Of a DNA stretch of 64,000 nucleotides, positions 43,957 to 53,333 are shown one piece after another; within the stretch, counting starts at the first letter, position 1; each line of letters opens with the position of its first letter. A model generated the notes under the pieces. That model was given only the letters and a program-made list of their open reading frames with translations, did no database searches and was not told where the DNA came from. Origin of the DNA: DASWIG01 sp036397835. GTDB taxonomy: Bacteria > Acidobacteriota > Thermoanaerobaculia > Multivoradales > J023. The stretch spans positions 11,245 through 75,244 of the forward strand of contig DASWIG010000794.1 of the NCBI GenBank assembly GCA_036397835.1, written 5' to 3'. The position numbers and the translations under genes were made by a program.

Positions 43957-46371
43957 ATGATGCGCAACCTCGGGGCTTTCAGAGTCGCACTCCGCCGGCT
44001 GGCGAAGTATCCGGGCTTCACCGCCCTGGCAGTGGCCGCCCTGGCCTTGGGGCTCGGCATGACGATCTACGGCTATGGCGCCGTGAACTCCATCTACTTC
44101 CGAGGTCTGCCCTTCCCCGAGCCCCAAGAGCTCGTGCATCTGGAGGTACGGAACGCGGCGACGGGCGAGCAACGGGGCGTCTGGCCCCTCGACTATCTCG
44201 ATTGGCGCCAGCAGGAGAGCTTTCAGGATCTGGGGGCCATCGAGCGCGGCAGTTTCAACGTCAGCGGCGACCAGCTTCCCCAGCGCTACAGCGGCGCTGC
44301 CATGACCGCCAACGTCTTCGAGATGTTGGGGGCGGTGCCGCTTCTGGGCCGCACCCTGGTCGCGAGCGACGACTTGCAGGGCGCCGAACCGGTGGTGCTT
44401 CTGGGCCACGACCTTTGGCAGCAGCGCTACGGCGGCGAGGAGGGGATCGTCGGCCGGTCGGTGCGGCTGAACGGCGTCGCCACTACCGTAGCCGGCGTCA
44501 TGCCGCGCGGTTTCAAGTTCCCGGTGGCCGACGACCTGTGGGTGCCCTTGAAGCTCGACGTCAGCCAGTTCGAGCGCGGCGCCGGACCATATCTCCAGAT
44601 CTTCGGCCGCCTGCGCGACGGCCTCACGGTCGAGGAGGCCCAGGCCGAGATGACGACCATCGCCGAGCGTTTCCAGCAGGACTTTCCGGAGTCCCACAAG
44701 AACCTCGGCGTCGGAGTGGAGCCCTATGTGCAGCAGTTCGTCGGCGACCCGGCGGTGCTCTACGTGGTGCTCGCGGCGGTCGGGTTCGTGCTCCTGATCG
44801 CCTGCGCCAACGTCGCCAACATGCTTCTGGCACGGGCCAGCCAGCGCAGCACGGAGCTGGCGATCCGCTCGGCCTTGGGAGCCCGGCGCGCGGGGCTGAT
44901 CTTGCAGATGATGGCGGAGAGCCTGCTGCTCAGCCTCGGCGGCGCCGTGATCGGCTCGCTTCTGGCATGGAAGGCTCTGGACATTACCCACGGCCTCTAC
45001 GCAGGGCTGGAATGGACGCCCTTCTGGTGGAATTTCTCGATCGACGGCCGGGTCGTAGTGATGGCCGTCGTGGCGGCGATCCTCGCCAGCCTTCTGGCCG
45101 GCCTGATACCCGCGCTACGGGCTTCCGGCCTCGATATGAGCGCCGTCTTGCACGAGGGCGGCCGCGGCTCAACCAGCCTGAAGATGAGCCGCCTCAGCAG
45201 AATGCTGGTGATCGGCGAGATCGCGCTTTCGTGCGTGCTGCTCATCTGCGCGGGCTTGATGATGCGCTCGATCAATAACCTCGTCCATCTCGACATCGGC
45301 GGCGCCACGGAGGGTTTCCTCAGCGGCACGGTCACGCTCAGCGAAGCCACCTATCCCGACAAGCCGGCGCGGGTCCGCTTCCACGAGCAACTGGAGGAGC
45401 GGCTGCGGTCGACGCCCGGAATCCTCGCCGTCTCCGTCGCCAGCTCCATGCCCGGCTCGCAGGTGGACGCCTCCTTCTACACGCTGGAGGGCGTTGAAGT
45501 CGTTGACAAGAGCACTCGCCCGGCGGCCTATCACAACATCGTCAGTCCCTCTTACTTCGACACCTTCGACGTCCCGCTACTCGCCGGCCGCGCCTTCGAT
45601 AGCCGCGATCGAGCCGACGGCCAGCCCGTGGCGATCATCAGCCAGCTCTTCGCCGAGAAGGTGTGGCCGGACGCGGATCCGCTCGGAGAGCGCATCCGAC
45701 TCGCGGTCGACGAGGGCGAGCTGGAGAACCCCTGGCGCACCGTGGTCGGCGTGGTGCCCAACGTCGCCCACAACCTCTTCGTGCGAGCGCCGCGGGAGAT
45801 GGTCTACGTGCCCCTGGCCCAGACGGGTCCCGCGACCCTGAGGATCGGCGTCCGGGGCACCGGCGAGCCGATGTCCCTGGCGACGACGCTCAGCGAACAG
45901 GTGGCCGCCACCGACCCCGACATCCCGGCGTACAACGTGAAGCCGCTGACCGATCTGATCCAGGCCGACCGCGCCGCCTTCGTCTTCATCGGCAAGGTGT
46001 TCTCGGTCTTCGGCCTCATCGCCATTGTGCTGGCGTCGGCCGGGATCTACGGAGTGACGGCGTTCTCGGTGTCCCAACGCTCCCAGGAAATCGGCGTTCG
46101 CCGCGCCTTCGGTGCGGACGATGGCGCCATCCTCCGTCTGGTCCTCGGACAGGGCGTCCGCCGTCTGGTGATCGGCCTGATCCCGGGGCTGATCCTGGCC
46201 TTCTTGATCTCCAGCCTTCTGAGCTCCAGCCTGTTCGGCTTGGAGAGCACCGATTTCCTCTCCTTCTTCGCCGCCGTAGCCCTGTTGACCGCGGTGGTCC
46301 TCCTGGCCTGCTATTTCCCGGCACGCCGGGCGCTGAGGGTCCACGCGGTGAGGGTGTTGCGGTACGAATAG
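43957..46371 (+). CDS. ADOP-family duplicated ABC permease (MacB/FtsX-like)
   Basis: 804 residues from the ATG at 43957; the GAGGAG ribosome site just upstream decides the start (a second ATG follows directly). Two copies of the MacB-periplasmic-core plus FtsX-permease unit are visible. Each has an N-terminal helix (TALAVAALALGLGMTIYGYG; LSRMLVIGEIALSCVLLICA), a large periplasmic part, and a three-helix FtsX region (VLLIACANVANMLLARASQR; ASAGIYGVTAFSVSQRSQEI). This duplicated architecture of about 800 residues is characteristic of the acidobacterial duplicated orphan permeases. No ATPase or membrane-fusion gene adjoins it, which is why such genes are called orphan. Transport substrate unknown. 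Confidence 0.9.
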   Translation: MMRNLGAFRVALRRLAKYPGFTALAVAALALGLGMTIYGYGAVNSIYFRGLPFPEPQELVHLEVRNAATGEQRGVWPLDYLDWRQQESFQDLGAIERGSFNVSGDQLPQRYSGAAMTANVFEMLGAVPLLGRTLVASDDLQGAEPVVLLGHDLWQQRYGGEEGIVGRSVRLNGVATTVAGVMPRGFKFPVADDLWVPLKLDVSQFERGAGPYLQIFGRLRDGLTVEEAQAEMTTIAERFQQDFPESHKNLGVGVEPYVQQFVGDPAVLYVVLAAVGFVLLIACANVANMLLARASQRSTELAIRSALGARRAGLILQMMAESLLLSLGGAVIGSLLAWKALDITHGLYAGLEWTPFWWNFSIDGRVVVMAVVAAILASLLAGLIPALRASGLDMSAVLHEGGRGSTSLKMSRLSRMLVIGEIALSCVLLICAGLMMRSINNLVHLDIGGATEGFLSGTVTLSEATYPDKPARVRFHEQLEERLRSTPGILAVSVASSMPGSQVDASFYTLEGVEVVDKSTRPAAYHNIVSPSYFDTFDVPLLAGRAFDSRDRADGQPVAIISQLFAEKVWPDADPLGERIRLAVDEGELENPWRTVVGVVPNVAHNLFVRAPREMVYVPLAQTGPATLRIGVRGTGEPMSLATTLSEQVAATDPDIPAYNVKPLTDLIQADRAAFVFIGKVFSVFGLIAIVLASAGIYGVTAFSVSQRSQEIGVRRAFGADDGAILRLVLGQGVRRLVIGLIPGLILAFLISSLLSSSLFGLESTDFLSFFAAVALLTAVVLLACYFPARRALRVHAVRVLRYE

Positions 46372-46377
46372 GAGACG

Positions 46378-47154
46378 CTAGGCCTGGAGGGCTCCCCCGT
46401 CGAGGACGATAGCTTGGCCGTTGACGCCATAGGCGCGCGGATCGCACAGTGTGAGGACGAGATAGGCCACTTCCTCGGGATTGAAGATGCGCCGCTGCGG
46501 GCTCTTGTTGAGGATCATCTCCCGGGTCTCCTCCGGCGAGGATCCCAGGAGCTTGGTGAAGCGCTCGACCGCGTAGGCCGTCATGTCGGTCTCGACGTAT
46601 GCCGGGCAGACGGCGTTGATCGTCACCCCCCTGGTCGCAACCTCGAGGGCGACGCTGCGTGTGAGGCCGACCACCGCGTGCTTGGCCGCAGAGTATGCAG
46701 AGAGGTAGGCGGAGCCCGTCGTTCCCGCCACCGACGCGATGTTGACGACGCGGCCCCAGCCGCGCTCAAGCATCCCCGGCAGGAAGGCCTGGGTGCACAG
46801 CATGGTGCCGGTCACGTTTACGGCGAAGAGCCGGTTCCAGTCCTCCAGCCGGACGTCGCGGAACGGCTCCGAGGAGGTGATGCCGGCGTTGTTGACCAGG
46901 ACATCGACCCCGCCGAGCTTCTCCTCGGCTTGCCGATGGAGCGCCGCGACCTGCTCGGGATCGCTGACATCGGCCGCCACCGACCAGGCCCGATGCCCGG
47001 CGGCGCGCAGACGGGCGGCGGTTTCCCCGATCTCGTCGCGGGAACGGGCCGCAACCACCACGGCCGCTCCCGCCGCCGCCAGGCCCCGTGCCACGGCGGC
47101 ACCGATGCCGCGCCCGCCGCCGGTGACGACGGCCCGCTGCTGGTCGAATCTCAT
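46378..47154 (-). CDS. SDR-family oxidoreductase (FabG-like)
   Basis: 258 residues. The classical short-chain dehydrogenase motifs are all present: nucleotide-binding TGGGRGIG near residue 12, NNAG near 88, catalytic Ser in NIASVAG and the YSAAK Tyr-Lys pair near 154-158. The closest familiar types are 3-oxoacyl-ACP reductase and 3-hydroxybutyrate dehydrogenase. It is convergent with the ADOP gene (6 bases between ends) and divergent from the second radical SAM gene. Because the PKS module has no KR domain, it could act in trans on the beta-keto acyl chain; this is inferred only from position. Confidence 0.88.
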   Translation of the reverse strand: MRFDQQRAVVTGGGRGIGAAVARGLAAAGAAVVVAARSRDEIGETAARLRAAGHRAWSVAADVSDPEQVAALHRQAEEKLGGVDVLVNNAGITSSEPFRDVRLEDWNRLFAVNVTGTMLCTQAFLPGMLERGWGRVVNIASVAGTTGSAYLSAYSAAKHAVVGLTRSVALEVATRGVTINAVCPAYVETDMTAYAVERFTKLLGSSPEETREMILNKSPQRRIFNPEEVAYLVLTLCDPRAYGVNGQAIVLDGGALQA

Positions 47155-47352
47155 GGCGCCAGAGTAGGTTCAAGGAGCGTACGTGTCAAGACGGGCTTAC
47201 CCGGCGCCGTGGGAGCTTTTCGCCACCATCCTGAGTTCCCGAATCGAGCCCGATTCGCTAAGCTCTTCAAGCGCAGCCGAGGAGGTGGCCTGTGCGGCAG
47301 TGAAGGCCGGGCCACCGCGCCAAGCCCGAGAATCCGAGCCCCGGAGGACGCC

Positions 47353-49299
47353 ATGTACAAGATCAGCCTTCTCAATATGCCCTTCGCGAGCCTCTCCATG
47401 CCGTCTCTCGCCCTGACTCAGCTCACCTCCGTGGTCAAGCGACGCTTCGGCGACCAGGTGAGGGTCCGCAACCTCTACCTCAATCACGAGTTCGCCCACT
47501 ATCTCGGCTTGGACCTCTATTCTCCGATGACCAGCTCGTTGGCAGCCAACAACTCGGGGCTCGGGGACTGGTTCTTCCGTCAGGCCGCCTTTCCCGACCA
47601 GTCCGACAACTGCCGGGAGTACTTCGAACGCTATTTCCCCAGCCCAGACGCGGAGACGGAGGTCCGGTTGAAGTCGGTGGTGTCCAAGAGAGCACCGCTC
47701 GATCGCTTCGTGCAGGCCTTGGTCGTCAAGTTCGGGCTCCATGAGGAGGATCTGGTGGGCTTCACCTCGATGTTCGCGCAGAACGCCGCCTCCTTCGCCA
47801 TGGCCCGGCACATCAAGGAGAAGAATCCCAAGGTCGTCACCGTCATCGGCGGGGCCAACTGCGAAGCCCCCATGGGGCGCGAGCTTGCGCTCCACGTCGA
47901 CGCTCTTGATTTCGCCGTCTCGGGGCCGGCGCTCGTCGCCTTCCCGCAGCTCGTCCAGCATCTGATGGACGGCGAGCCCGAGCGCTGCCAAGAGATCCGC
48001 GGCGTCTATTCGGCGGAGAACGCCGAGGGCCTCAAAGGCCTGATGTGGGCCGGCCAGGAGCTTTCCGTCGAGGTACCGGTACCGCTCGACTACGAATCCT
48101 TCCTCCGGGATCTCCAGCGGAACTTCCCGAGCGGCCTGATCAAGCCCAACCTGACCTTCGAGACCTCACGGGGCTGCTGGTGGGGAGAACGGTCACATTG
48201 CACGTTCTGCGGCCTGAACGGTACTACGATGGCTTACCGCGGGATGCCCTCCGAAATGGCCATCGAGCTCTTCAATGAGCTCTTCGAAAAATACGGTGAT
48301 CGGTGCCAGAACTTCGATTCGGTCGACAACATACTCCCCAGGCAGTACTTGAAGGAGGTCTTCCCGAGGCTGGATCCGCCGGTTGGCACCAGCATCTTCT
48401 ACGAGATTAAAGCTGACCTCAAAGAGCACGAGATGGAGACGCTGGTCAGGGCCGGCGTCAACAGGCTCCAACCGGGCATCGAATCCCTGAGCAGCTCGAC
48501 GCTCAAGCTGATGGGCAAAGGGACCACCGCTTTCAGCAATATCGGCTTCTTGAAGTATTGTGTCAAGTACGGTATTTATCCGGTCTGGAACCTGCTGATC
48601 GGATTTCCTGGAGAAGAAGGGAGCGTCTACGAGAAATACCTGGCCGACATACCTCATCTCAAACACCTGCCGCCTCCGGACGGTGCCTTCCCGGTGCGCT
48701 TCGATCGCTACAGCCCCTATTTCGTGAAGGCTGACGAGTATCACCTTGACCTCAAACCTTACGACTTCTATAGCTTCATCTACCCTTTCCCCGAGGAGTC
48801 CATCGACAACATGGCCTACTACTTCGAGGATCTGAACTACAGCGCCGAGTACATCCGCAACACGGCCGCGTGGACTGACAAGCTGAATGCGGCCGTGGAG
48901 GATTGGCAAGAGTGTTTCCGTCGTCTGGATGGAAGCAAACCGCGAGCCAAGCTATATCTGGAGCGAAAGGGCAACTCTTGGATAGTGCACGACACCCGCA
49001 GCGGGGAGCTGGTGGAGCACGAGGTGGGCGCTCTCGCCGCCAGGATTCTCGAGTGCCTCAGCCAGAAAGGGCACAAGATCGCCCACGTAGCCAAGTACGC
49101 CCGGACCGACCCGGCAAGAGCAGGTGAAGAGGTCCAACGTCTGCGACAGCAAGGTCTGCTCTTCCAGGAGAGCGATCGTTACATCAGCCTGGTGATGGAA
49201 CCCGGTATCGGTGCCGCAGACTTCAAGATGCCAGGGTTCATGTATCTGAACCCATCGCTCGGCAGCGGCAGCCAGCCAGCGGCTCAACTGACCCGTTGA
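47353..49299 (+). CDS. RiPP-maturation-type radical SAM enzyme with B12-binding-like N-terminus
   Basis: 648 residues from the ATG at 47353, preceded by CGGAGGACG. The frame continues far upstream but is antisense to the SDR gene there. The N-terminus (ISLLNMPFASLSMPSLALTQ) and the cluster motif RGCWWGERSHCTFCGLNG are hallmarks of the ribosomal-peptide maturation radical SAM protein 1 family. The iron-sulfur cysteines are Cys275, Cys283 and Cys286 (CX7CX2C rather than CX3CX2C). A B12-binding-like fold with VIGGANC lies at about residues 130-205. Residues about 530-600 form a C-terminal winged-helix-like region. Members modify ribosomal peptides, some by C-methylation. I found no precursor peptide gene nearby, so it may act on the NRPS product or on a distant precursor. 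Confidence 0.85.
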   Translation: MYKISLLNMPFASLSMPSLALTQLTSVVKRRFGDQVRVRNLYLNHEFAHYLGLDLYSPMTSSLAANNSGLGDWFFRQAAFPDQSDNCREYFERYFPSPDAETEVRLKSVVSKRAPLDRFVQALVVKFGLHEEDLVGFTSMFAQNAASFAMARHIKEKNPKVVTVIGGANCEAPMGRELALHVDALDFAVSGPALVAFPQLVQHLMDGEPERCQEIRGVYSAENAEGLKGLMWAGQELSVEVPVPLDYESFLRDLQRNFPSGLIKPNLTFETSRGCWWGERSHCTFCGLNGTTMAYRGMPSEMAIELFNELFEKYGDRCQNFDSVDNILPRQYLKEVFPRLDPPVGTSIFYEIKADLKEHEMETLVRAGVNRLQPGIESLSSSTLKLMGKGTTAFSNIGFLKYCVKYGIYPVWNLLIGFPGEEGSVYEKYLADIPHLKHLPPPDGAFPVRFDRYSPYFVKADEYHLDLKPYDFYSFIYPFPEESIDNMAYYFEDLNYSAEYIRNTAAWTDKLNAAVEDWQECFRRLDGSKPRAKLYLERKGNSWIVHDTRSGELVEHEVGALAARILECLSQKGHKIAHVAKYARTDPARAGEEVQRLRQQGLLFQESDRYISLVMEPGIGAADFKMPGFMYLNPSLGSGSQPAAQLTR

Positions 49300-49396
49300 C
49301 GGCGCTCAGGAGATCCTTCGCAAGCCGCGACGCGTTGCCAGACGGCGGCGGAGAGCCGGCCGCGCCCTGCGTGAGTTCAGGGGTCGGCGGACTCCA

Positions 49397-49564
49397 TCAG
49401 GGCACAAAGGCCTTCACATGCTGGAACAACCTGATGCTGAGGAAGCCCAGAATCAGGCCCACCAGGATATGGATGAGGTAACCTTCAGCAACGCCGCCAA
49501 TCAGCGCGAGCACCGCGTTGAGAAGCGTGAACAGGGCCAGGAGATTAAGCAGAACCTTCACCAT
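49397..49564 (-). CDS. small two-helix membrane protein
   Basis: 55 residues with ATG at 49564; a GTG at the next codon is an equally good start because AAAGGAG ends only 2 bases before the ATG. Two hydrophobic helices (VLLNLLALFTLLNAVLALI and YLIHILVGLILGFLSIRLF) are joined by a short GGVAEG loop. It begins 46 bases after the stop of the FAAL-ACP-KS gene, so it is likely co-transcribed with it. No family is recognised. Confidence 0.6.
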   Translation of the reverse strand: MVKVLLNLLALFTLLNAVLALIGGVAEGYLIHILVGLILGFLSIRLFQHVKAFVP

Positions 49565-49610
49565 GTCTCCTTTACTTGGTTTCGTTCTTCGTCAGTGACG
49601 TCTGAGTAGC

Positions 49611-52600
49611 TCACTTCCCCCACGCGAGAAAGGCGTCCAGGGACTCGGCCAGATCGGCATGGGTGGCACCGAGCAGCGACAGGCGATGCTCGTGGTGGGT
49701 ACGGCGGACGCCAGCCGTATAGCACAGATCGGCGAGCGGCGGAGCATCGCCGCTGCGCAGGAGGTCCCGATAGCGCTGAGCGAGCCCCCGCAAAGCAAGC
49801 TCCGAGGCCGCCGAGAGCGGCAGCAGAAAGACCCCGTCGCCGGGAGGCCGCTCTTGCTGCGGCGCCGGCGCCTCGCGCAGCAGCACATGGGCGTTGGTGC
49901 CCCCGAAGCCGAACGAGCTCACTCCCGCCAGCCGCGGGCCGGAAACCTCCGGCCACGGCCCCAACTGCCGCTGCACTGCGATCGGTAGCTCGTCGAAGGG
50001 GATCTCGGGGTGTGGCGTCTCGAAATGCAGGGATGGTGGAACCCGGCCGCGGTGGATCATGAGAACCACCTTGATCAGCCCAGCTATCCCCGCCGCCGCC
50101 TCCAGATGGCCGATATTGCTCTTCACCGAGCCGATCGCGCATCGCTCCCCGGCCGCGCGCCCTTCCCCCAGCACCCGACCCAGGCTCTGGGCCTCGATCA
50201 GATCGCCCAGATAGGTGCCGGTGCCGTGCGCCTCCACGTACTGCACCGCCCCCGGCACCACGCCCGCGCTGTAGTATACCCGACGCAGCAAGGCCTCCTG
50301 GGCCTGGCCGTTGGGCGCCATCAAGCCGTTGCTCCGCCCGTTCTGATTGATCGCGCTGGCGCAGATCACCGCGTAAACCGGATCGCCGTCAGCCTCGGCC
50401 TGTGAAAGTGGCTTGAGCACCACCGCCCCCGCCCCCTCGGCCCGAACGTACCCGTCGGCTTTGGCGTCGAAGACCTTGCAGCGGCCGTCCCGGGCCATCA
50501 CCCCGGCTTTGCTGAAGTTGATGGTCGCCGCCGGCGACAGGATCAGGTTCACGCCTCCGGCCAGCACATGCTTCGCCTCGGCGCGTCGCAACATCTGGCA
50601 GGCCTCGTGCACCGCCACCAGCGACGCCGAGCAGGCGGTGTCCACCGAAAGGCTCGGACCCTGCAATCCGAAAGCATAAGAGATGCGATTGGCGGCGATG
50701 GAAACGGAGCTCCCGGTGCCGGCGTAGGCGGTGATGTGCTCCAATGCCGCCAGTTGCATCCGTCCGTAGTCGTCACTCGAGATGCCGACGACCACGCCGG
50801 TGTCGCTGCCGTCGAGCCCGGCGGCGAGGCCGGCGTCCTCGAAAGCTTCCCAGGCCACCTCCAGCATCAGCCGCTGTTGGGGATCCATGGCCGCAGCCTC
50901 GCGCGGCGAGATGCCGAAGAAGTCGGCGTCGAAGCGATCCACTCGGTCGAGAAAGCCTCCCCAGCGGGTGATCATCTTGCCCGGCACCGAGGGATCAGGA
51001 TCGAAAAAGGCGTCGATGTCCCAACGTTCCGGCGGAACCTCACGGATCGCGTCCCGCCCTTGCACCAGCAGTTGCCAGAAGGCCTGAGGACCGTCGGCCC
51101 CGGGGAAGCGGCAACCGAGGCCGATCACCGCGATCGGCTCCACTTCCGCGGCGGGCGCCGAACAGGCCCGCCGGGCCGGAGTCGAGCCGGAGCCGAGATA
51201 CACGGCGAGGGCGGCGAGGGAGGGGTGGTCGTAGAACAAGGTGGCCGAGACCCGGCGCCCCAGCCAGCTCGAAAGATCGCCGGTCAACCCCTGAAGGGTG
51301 ACCGAGTCGAGGCCATAGCGCGCTGGCGGTTGGCGGGGGTCGATGCGGTCGGCTGCCATTCCCAGCCGCCGGGCGATCGCCGCCACCAGCCAGTCTCGGA
51401 TCTCCTCCACGCCGCGCTCCGTCCCCTCTTCTCCGACCGAGGTCGGCTCGACGCTCGGCGCCGCCGCGATCTCAGGCTCGAGGTCTTCGGCGATCGCCCG
51501 CAGCGTCCCCGCTTGAAAGCTAACCTTCACCGACTGGCGCTGCAGCTTGCCGCTTGAGGTCTTCGGCAGCGACGCCGGCGGCACCAGCGTCACCCCCCAG
51601 GGACGCACGCCGTGCTCCTCCGCCACAGCCTGACGTATGGCGCCGATGATCTGCTGCGGATCGACCTGGCGCTGGTTACGCTCCAACTCGGCGACGATCA
51701 CCAGGCGCTCCTCCCCGGCCCGATCCAGCGCAAACGCCACGGCGCTTTCCGCACGCAGCGCGCCGTGACTCCGATCCACGGTCGATTCCAGATCTTGCGG
51801 ATAGTGGTTCTCGCCCCGGAGGATCACCAGCTCCTTGAGCCGGCCGGTGATATACAGCTCGCCGTCGCGCATGAAGCCGAGGTCTCCGGTGCGCAGGAAC
51901 GGCCCGTCTTCGGTGTCGACCCGTGAGGCTCGGAAGGTCGCCTCGCTCTCTTTCTCCCGCCCCCAATAACCCTGGGCCACGCTTGGACCGCTCACCCAGA
52001 TCTCCCCCACCGCTGCCTCGCCGCTCCCGTGGCCGGTAGCCGGGTCGACGATCACCACGTCCGTGTCTTCGTCAGGCCGGCCGCAGCCCACCAGAACCTG
52101 GACCTCACCGTCGTCCGCCGCCTCCTCCACCCGGTGCTCACGTAACCTGGCGGCATCGATCGTCAGGTAGCTCGGCTCCCGCCACCGCGACTGCAGCGAC
52201 ACCCGCAGCGTGCCTTCCGCCAGCCCGTAGCCCGGGCACAACGCCGCACGCCGGAAGCCACATGCCGAAAAACGTTCAGCGAAACGCTCCAGAGTTGCCC
52301 GGCGCACAGGCTCGGCGCCGTCGATCGCCTGCGACCAACTGCTCAGATCGAGCGGCGGATCCTGCTGTGCCGCCACCTTGCGCACGCACAGCTCAAAACC
52401 GAAGTTGGGGGAGGCGCTGTGAGTCCCGCGGTACTCGGAGATCGCCCGCAGCCAGCGCAGGGGCTTCTGGAGGAACGCCGCCGGGGCCATCGCCACGCAC
52501 GGAAATCCCCGGAAGATCGGTCCCAGAAGGCCGTAGATCAGTCCCATGTCGTGGAAGCTCGGCAGCCACGTCACCATCCGGGTACCGAACCCGGGCTCGG

Positions 52601-53228
52601 GGGCAAAGTCGAACCCGGTGAGATTGGCGATCAGGTTCCCGTGGCTGACCATCACGCCCTTGGGCAACGAGGTGGAACCTGAGGTGTACTGCAGGTAGGC
52701 CAGGTGCTCGCCATCCGGCTTCGGCTCTCGCCAGGCCTCTGCTCCCTCCGCGGCGACGCCGTCACTGGCGATCACTTGCAGCGGTTCAAGCGCCTCCGAG
52801 CCAGAGCACCAGCGGCGCAGGTTCCGCTCGGAGGCAGCCTCGGTCAGCGCCAGGGCGGGTCGACAGTCGGCGGCGATAGCCTCGACCCGGGTCAGCTTGC
52901 GAGAGCCCAGGGGTATCTGGACGGGAACGCCCAAGACGCCGGCGTAAAAGCAGCCGAACAGGCCGGTGAGGAACTCCAACCCGGGAGGATAGAGGAGCAG
53001 GGCGCGCTCGCCTTCCAGACCCTGCTCGCGCAGGTGGGCGGCGAGTGCCCGGGCGCGGCGGTCGAGGTCGGCGTAGGTCAGCGGCGGCGCCGGTCGTTCG
53101 CCGTCGAGGAGGAAGAGAGCGGCCTGATCATCGCCCTGGTGCTCGGCTCGGAAACGCAGTACGTCGACCAGGGTGCGGAACCTCTCCTCGGGTCGGGTAT
53201 GGGGCGTCTTGCTCAAGTCACTGCTCAC
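49611..53228 (-). CDS. lipid-loading PKS starter: FAAL-ACP-KS
   Basis: 1205 residues from a GTG start at 53228 with GGGGAG 7 bases upstream; the open frame continues to 53723, but that part is antisense to the amidohydrolase gene. A fatty acyl-AMP ligase domain (about 1-580, with YLQYTSGSTSLPKGVMVSHG) activates a fatty acid as adenylate and passes it to the ACP (about 605-690, YGLDS). A ketosynthase follows (about 715-1130: DTACSAS, EAHGTGT, SNIGHLEAAAG, i.e. the Cys-His-His set). The protein stops inside the KS-to-AT linker (HHEHRLSLLGATHADLAESL, then DAFLAWGK and stop). The AT that would normally follow is the separate gene ending the inserted segment, at 42293. It starts the assembly line with a lipid and supplies the KS for one extension. 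Confidence 0.93.
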   Translation of the reverse strand: MSSDLSKTPHTRPEERFRTLVDVLRFRAEHQGDDQAALFLLDGERPAPPLTYADLDRRARALAAHLREQGLEGERALLLYPPGLEFLTGLFGCFYAGVLGVPVQIPLGSRKLTRVEAIAADCRPALALTEAASERNLRRWCSGSEALEPLQVIASDGVAAEGAEAWREPKPDGEHLAYLQYTSGSTSLPKGVMVSHGNLIANLTGFDFAPEPGFGTRMVTWLPSFHDMGLIYGLLGPIFRGFPCVAMAPAAFLQKPLRWLRAISEYRGTHSASPNFGFELCVRKVAAQQDPPLDLSSWSQAIDGAEPVRRATLERFAERFSACGFRRAALCPGYGLAEGTLRVSLQSRWREPSYLTIDAARLREHRVEEAADDGEVQVLVGCGRPDEDTDVVIVDPATGHGSGEAAVGEIWVSGPSVAQGYWGREKESEATFRASRVDTEDGPFLRTGDLGFMRDGELYITGRLKELVILRGENHYPQDLESTVDRSHGALRAESAVAFALDRAGEERLVIVAELERNQRQVDPQQIIGAIRQAVAEEHGVRPWGVTLVPPASLPKTSSGKLQRQSVKVSFQAGTLRAIAEDLEPEIAAAPSVEPTSVGEEGTERGVEEIRDWLVAAIARRLGMAADRIDPRQPPARYGLDSVTLQGLTGDLSSWLGRRVSATLFYDHPSLAALAVYLGSGSTPARRACSAPAAEVEPIAVIGLGCRFPGADGPQAFWQLLVQGRDAIREVPPERWDIDAFFDPDPSVPGKMITRWGGFLDRVDRFDADFFGISPREAAAMDPQQRLMLEVAWEAFEDAGLAAGLDGSDTGVVVGISSDDYGRMQLAALEHITAYAGTGSSVSIAANRISYAFGLQGPSLSVDTACSASLVAVHEACQMLRRAEAKHVLAGGVNLILSPAATINFSKAGVMARDGRCKVFDAKADGYVRAEGAGAVVLKPLSQAEADGDPVYAVICASAINQNGRSNGLMAPNGQAQEALLRRVYYSAGVVPGAVQYVEAHGTGTYLGDLIEAQSLGRVLGEGRAAGERCAIGSVKSNIGHLEAAAGIAGLIKVVLMIHRGRVPPSLHFETPHPEIPFDELPIAVQRQLGPWPEVSGPRLAGVSSFGFGGTNAHVLLREAPAPQQERPPGDGVFLLPLSAASELALRGLAQRYRDLLRSGDAPPLADLCYTAGVRRTHHEHRLSLLGATHADLAESLDAFLAWGK

Positions 53229-53247
53229 CTGTAGGCTCCCCGAGCGG

Positions 53248-53253
53248 ATTGTA
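53248..53253 (-). promoter_or_regulatory. possible -10 box for the FAAL gene
   Basis: TACAAT on the minus strand (53253-53248) matches 5 of 6 bases, 20 bases before the GTG start. No good -35 box is seen, and the implied leader is very short. Confidence 0.2.
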
Positions 53254-53333
53254 TCTCGCGCCTGGGGGGTTCGGCCAGCCAGGACGCTCGGTGAGGATAA
53301 CCGGGACGAAGCACAGGATGTGAGGGTAGAGCG

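Noticed and set aside
42294..49610. Insertion sequence or transposon splitting the PKS module
   Set aside because: No transposase, integrase or obvious inverted repeats were seen at the ends; the split is kept only as an arrangement needing comparison.
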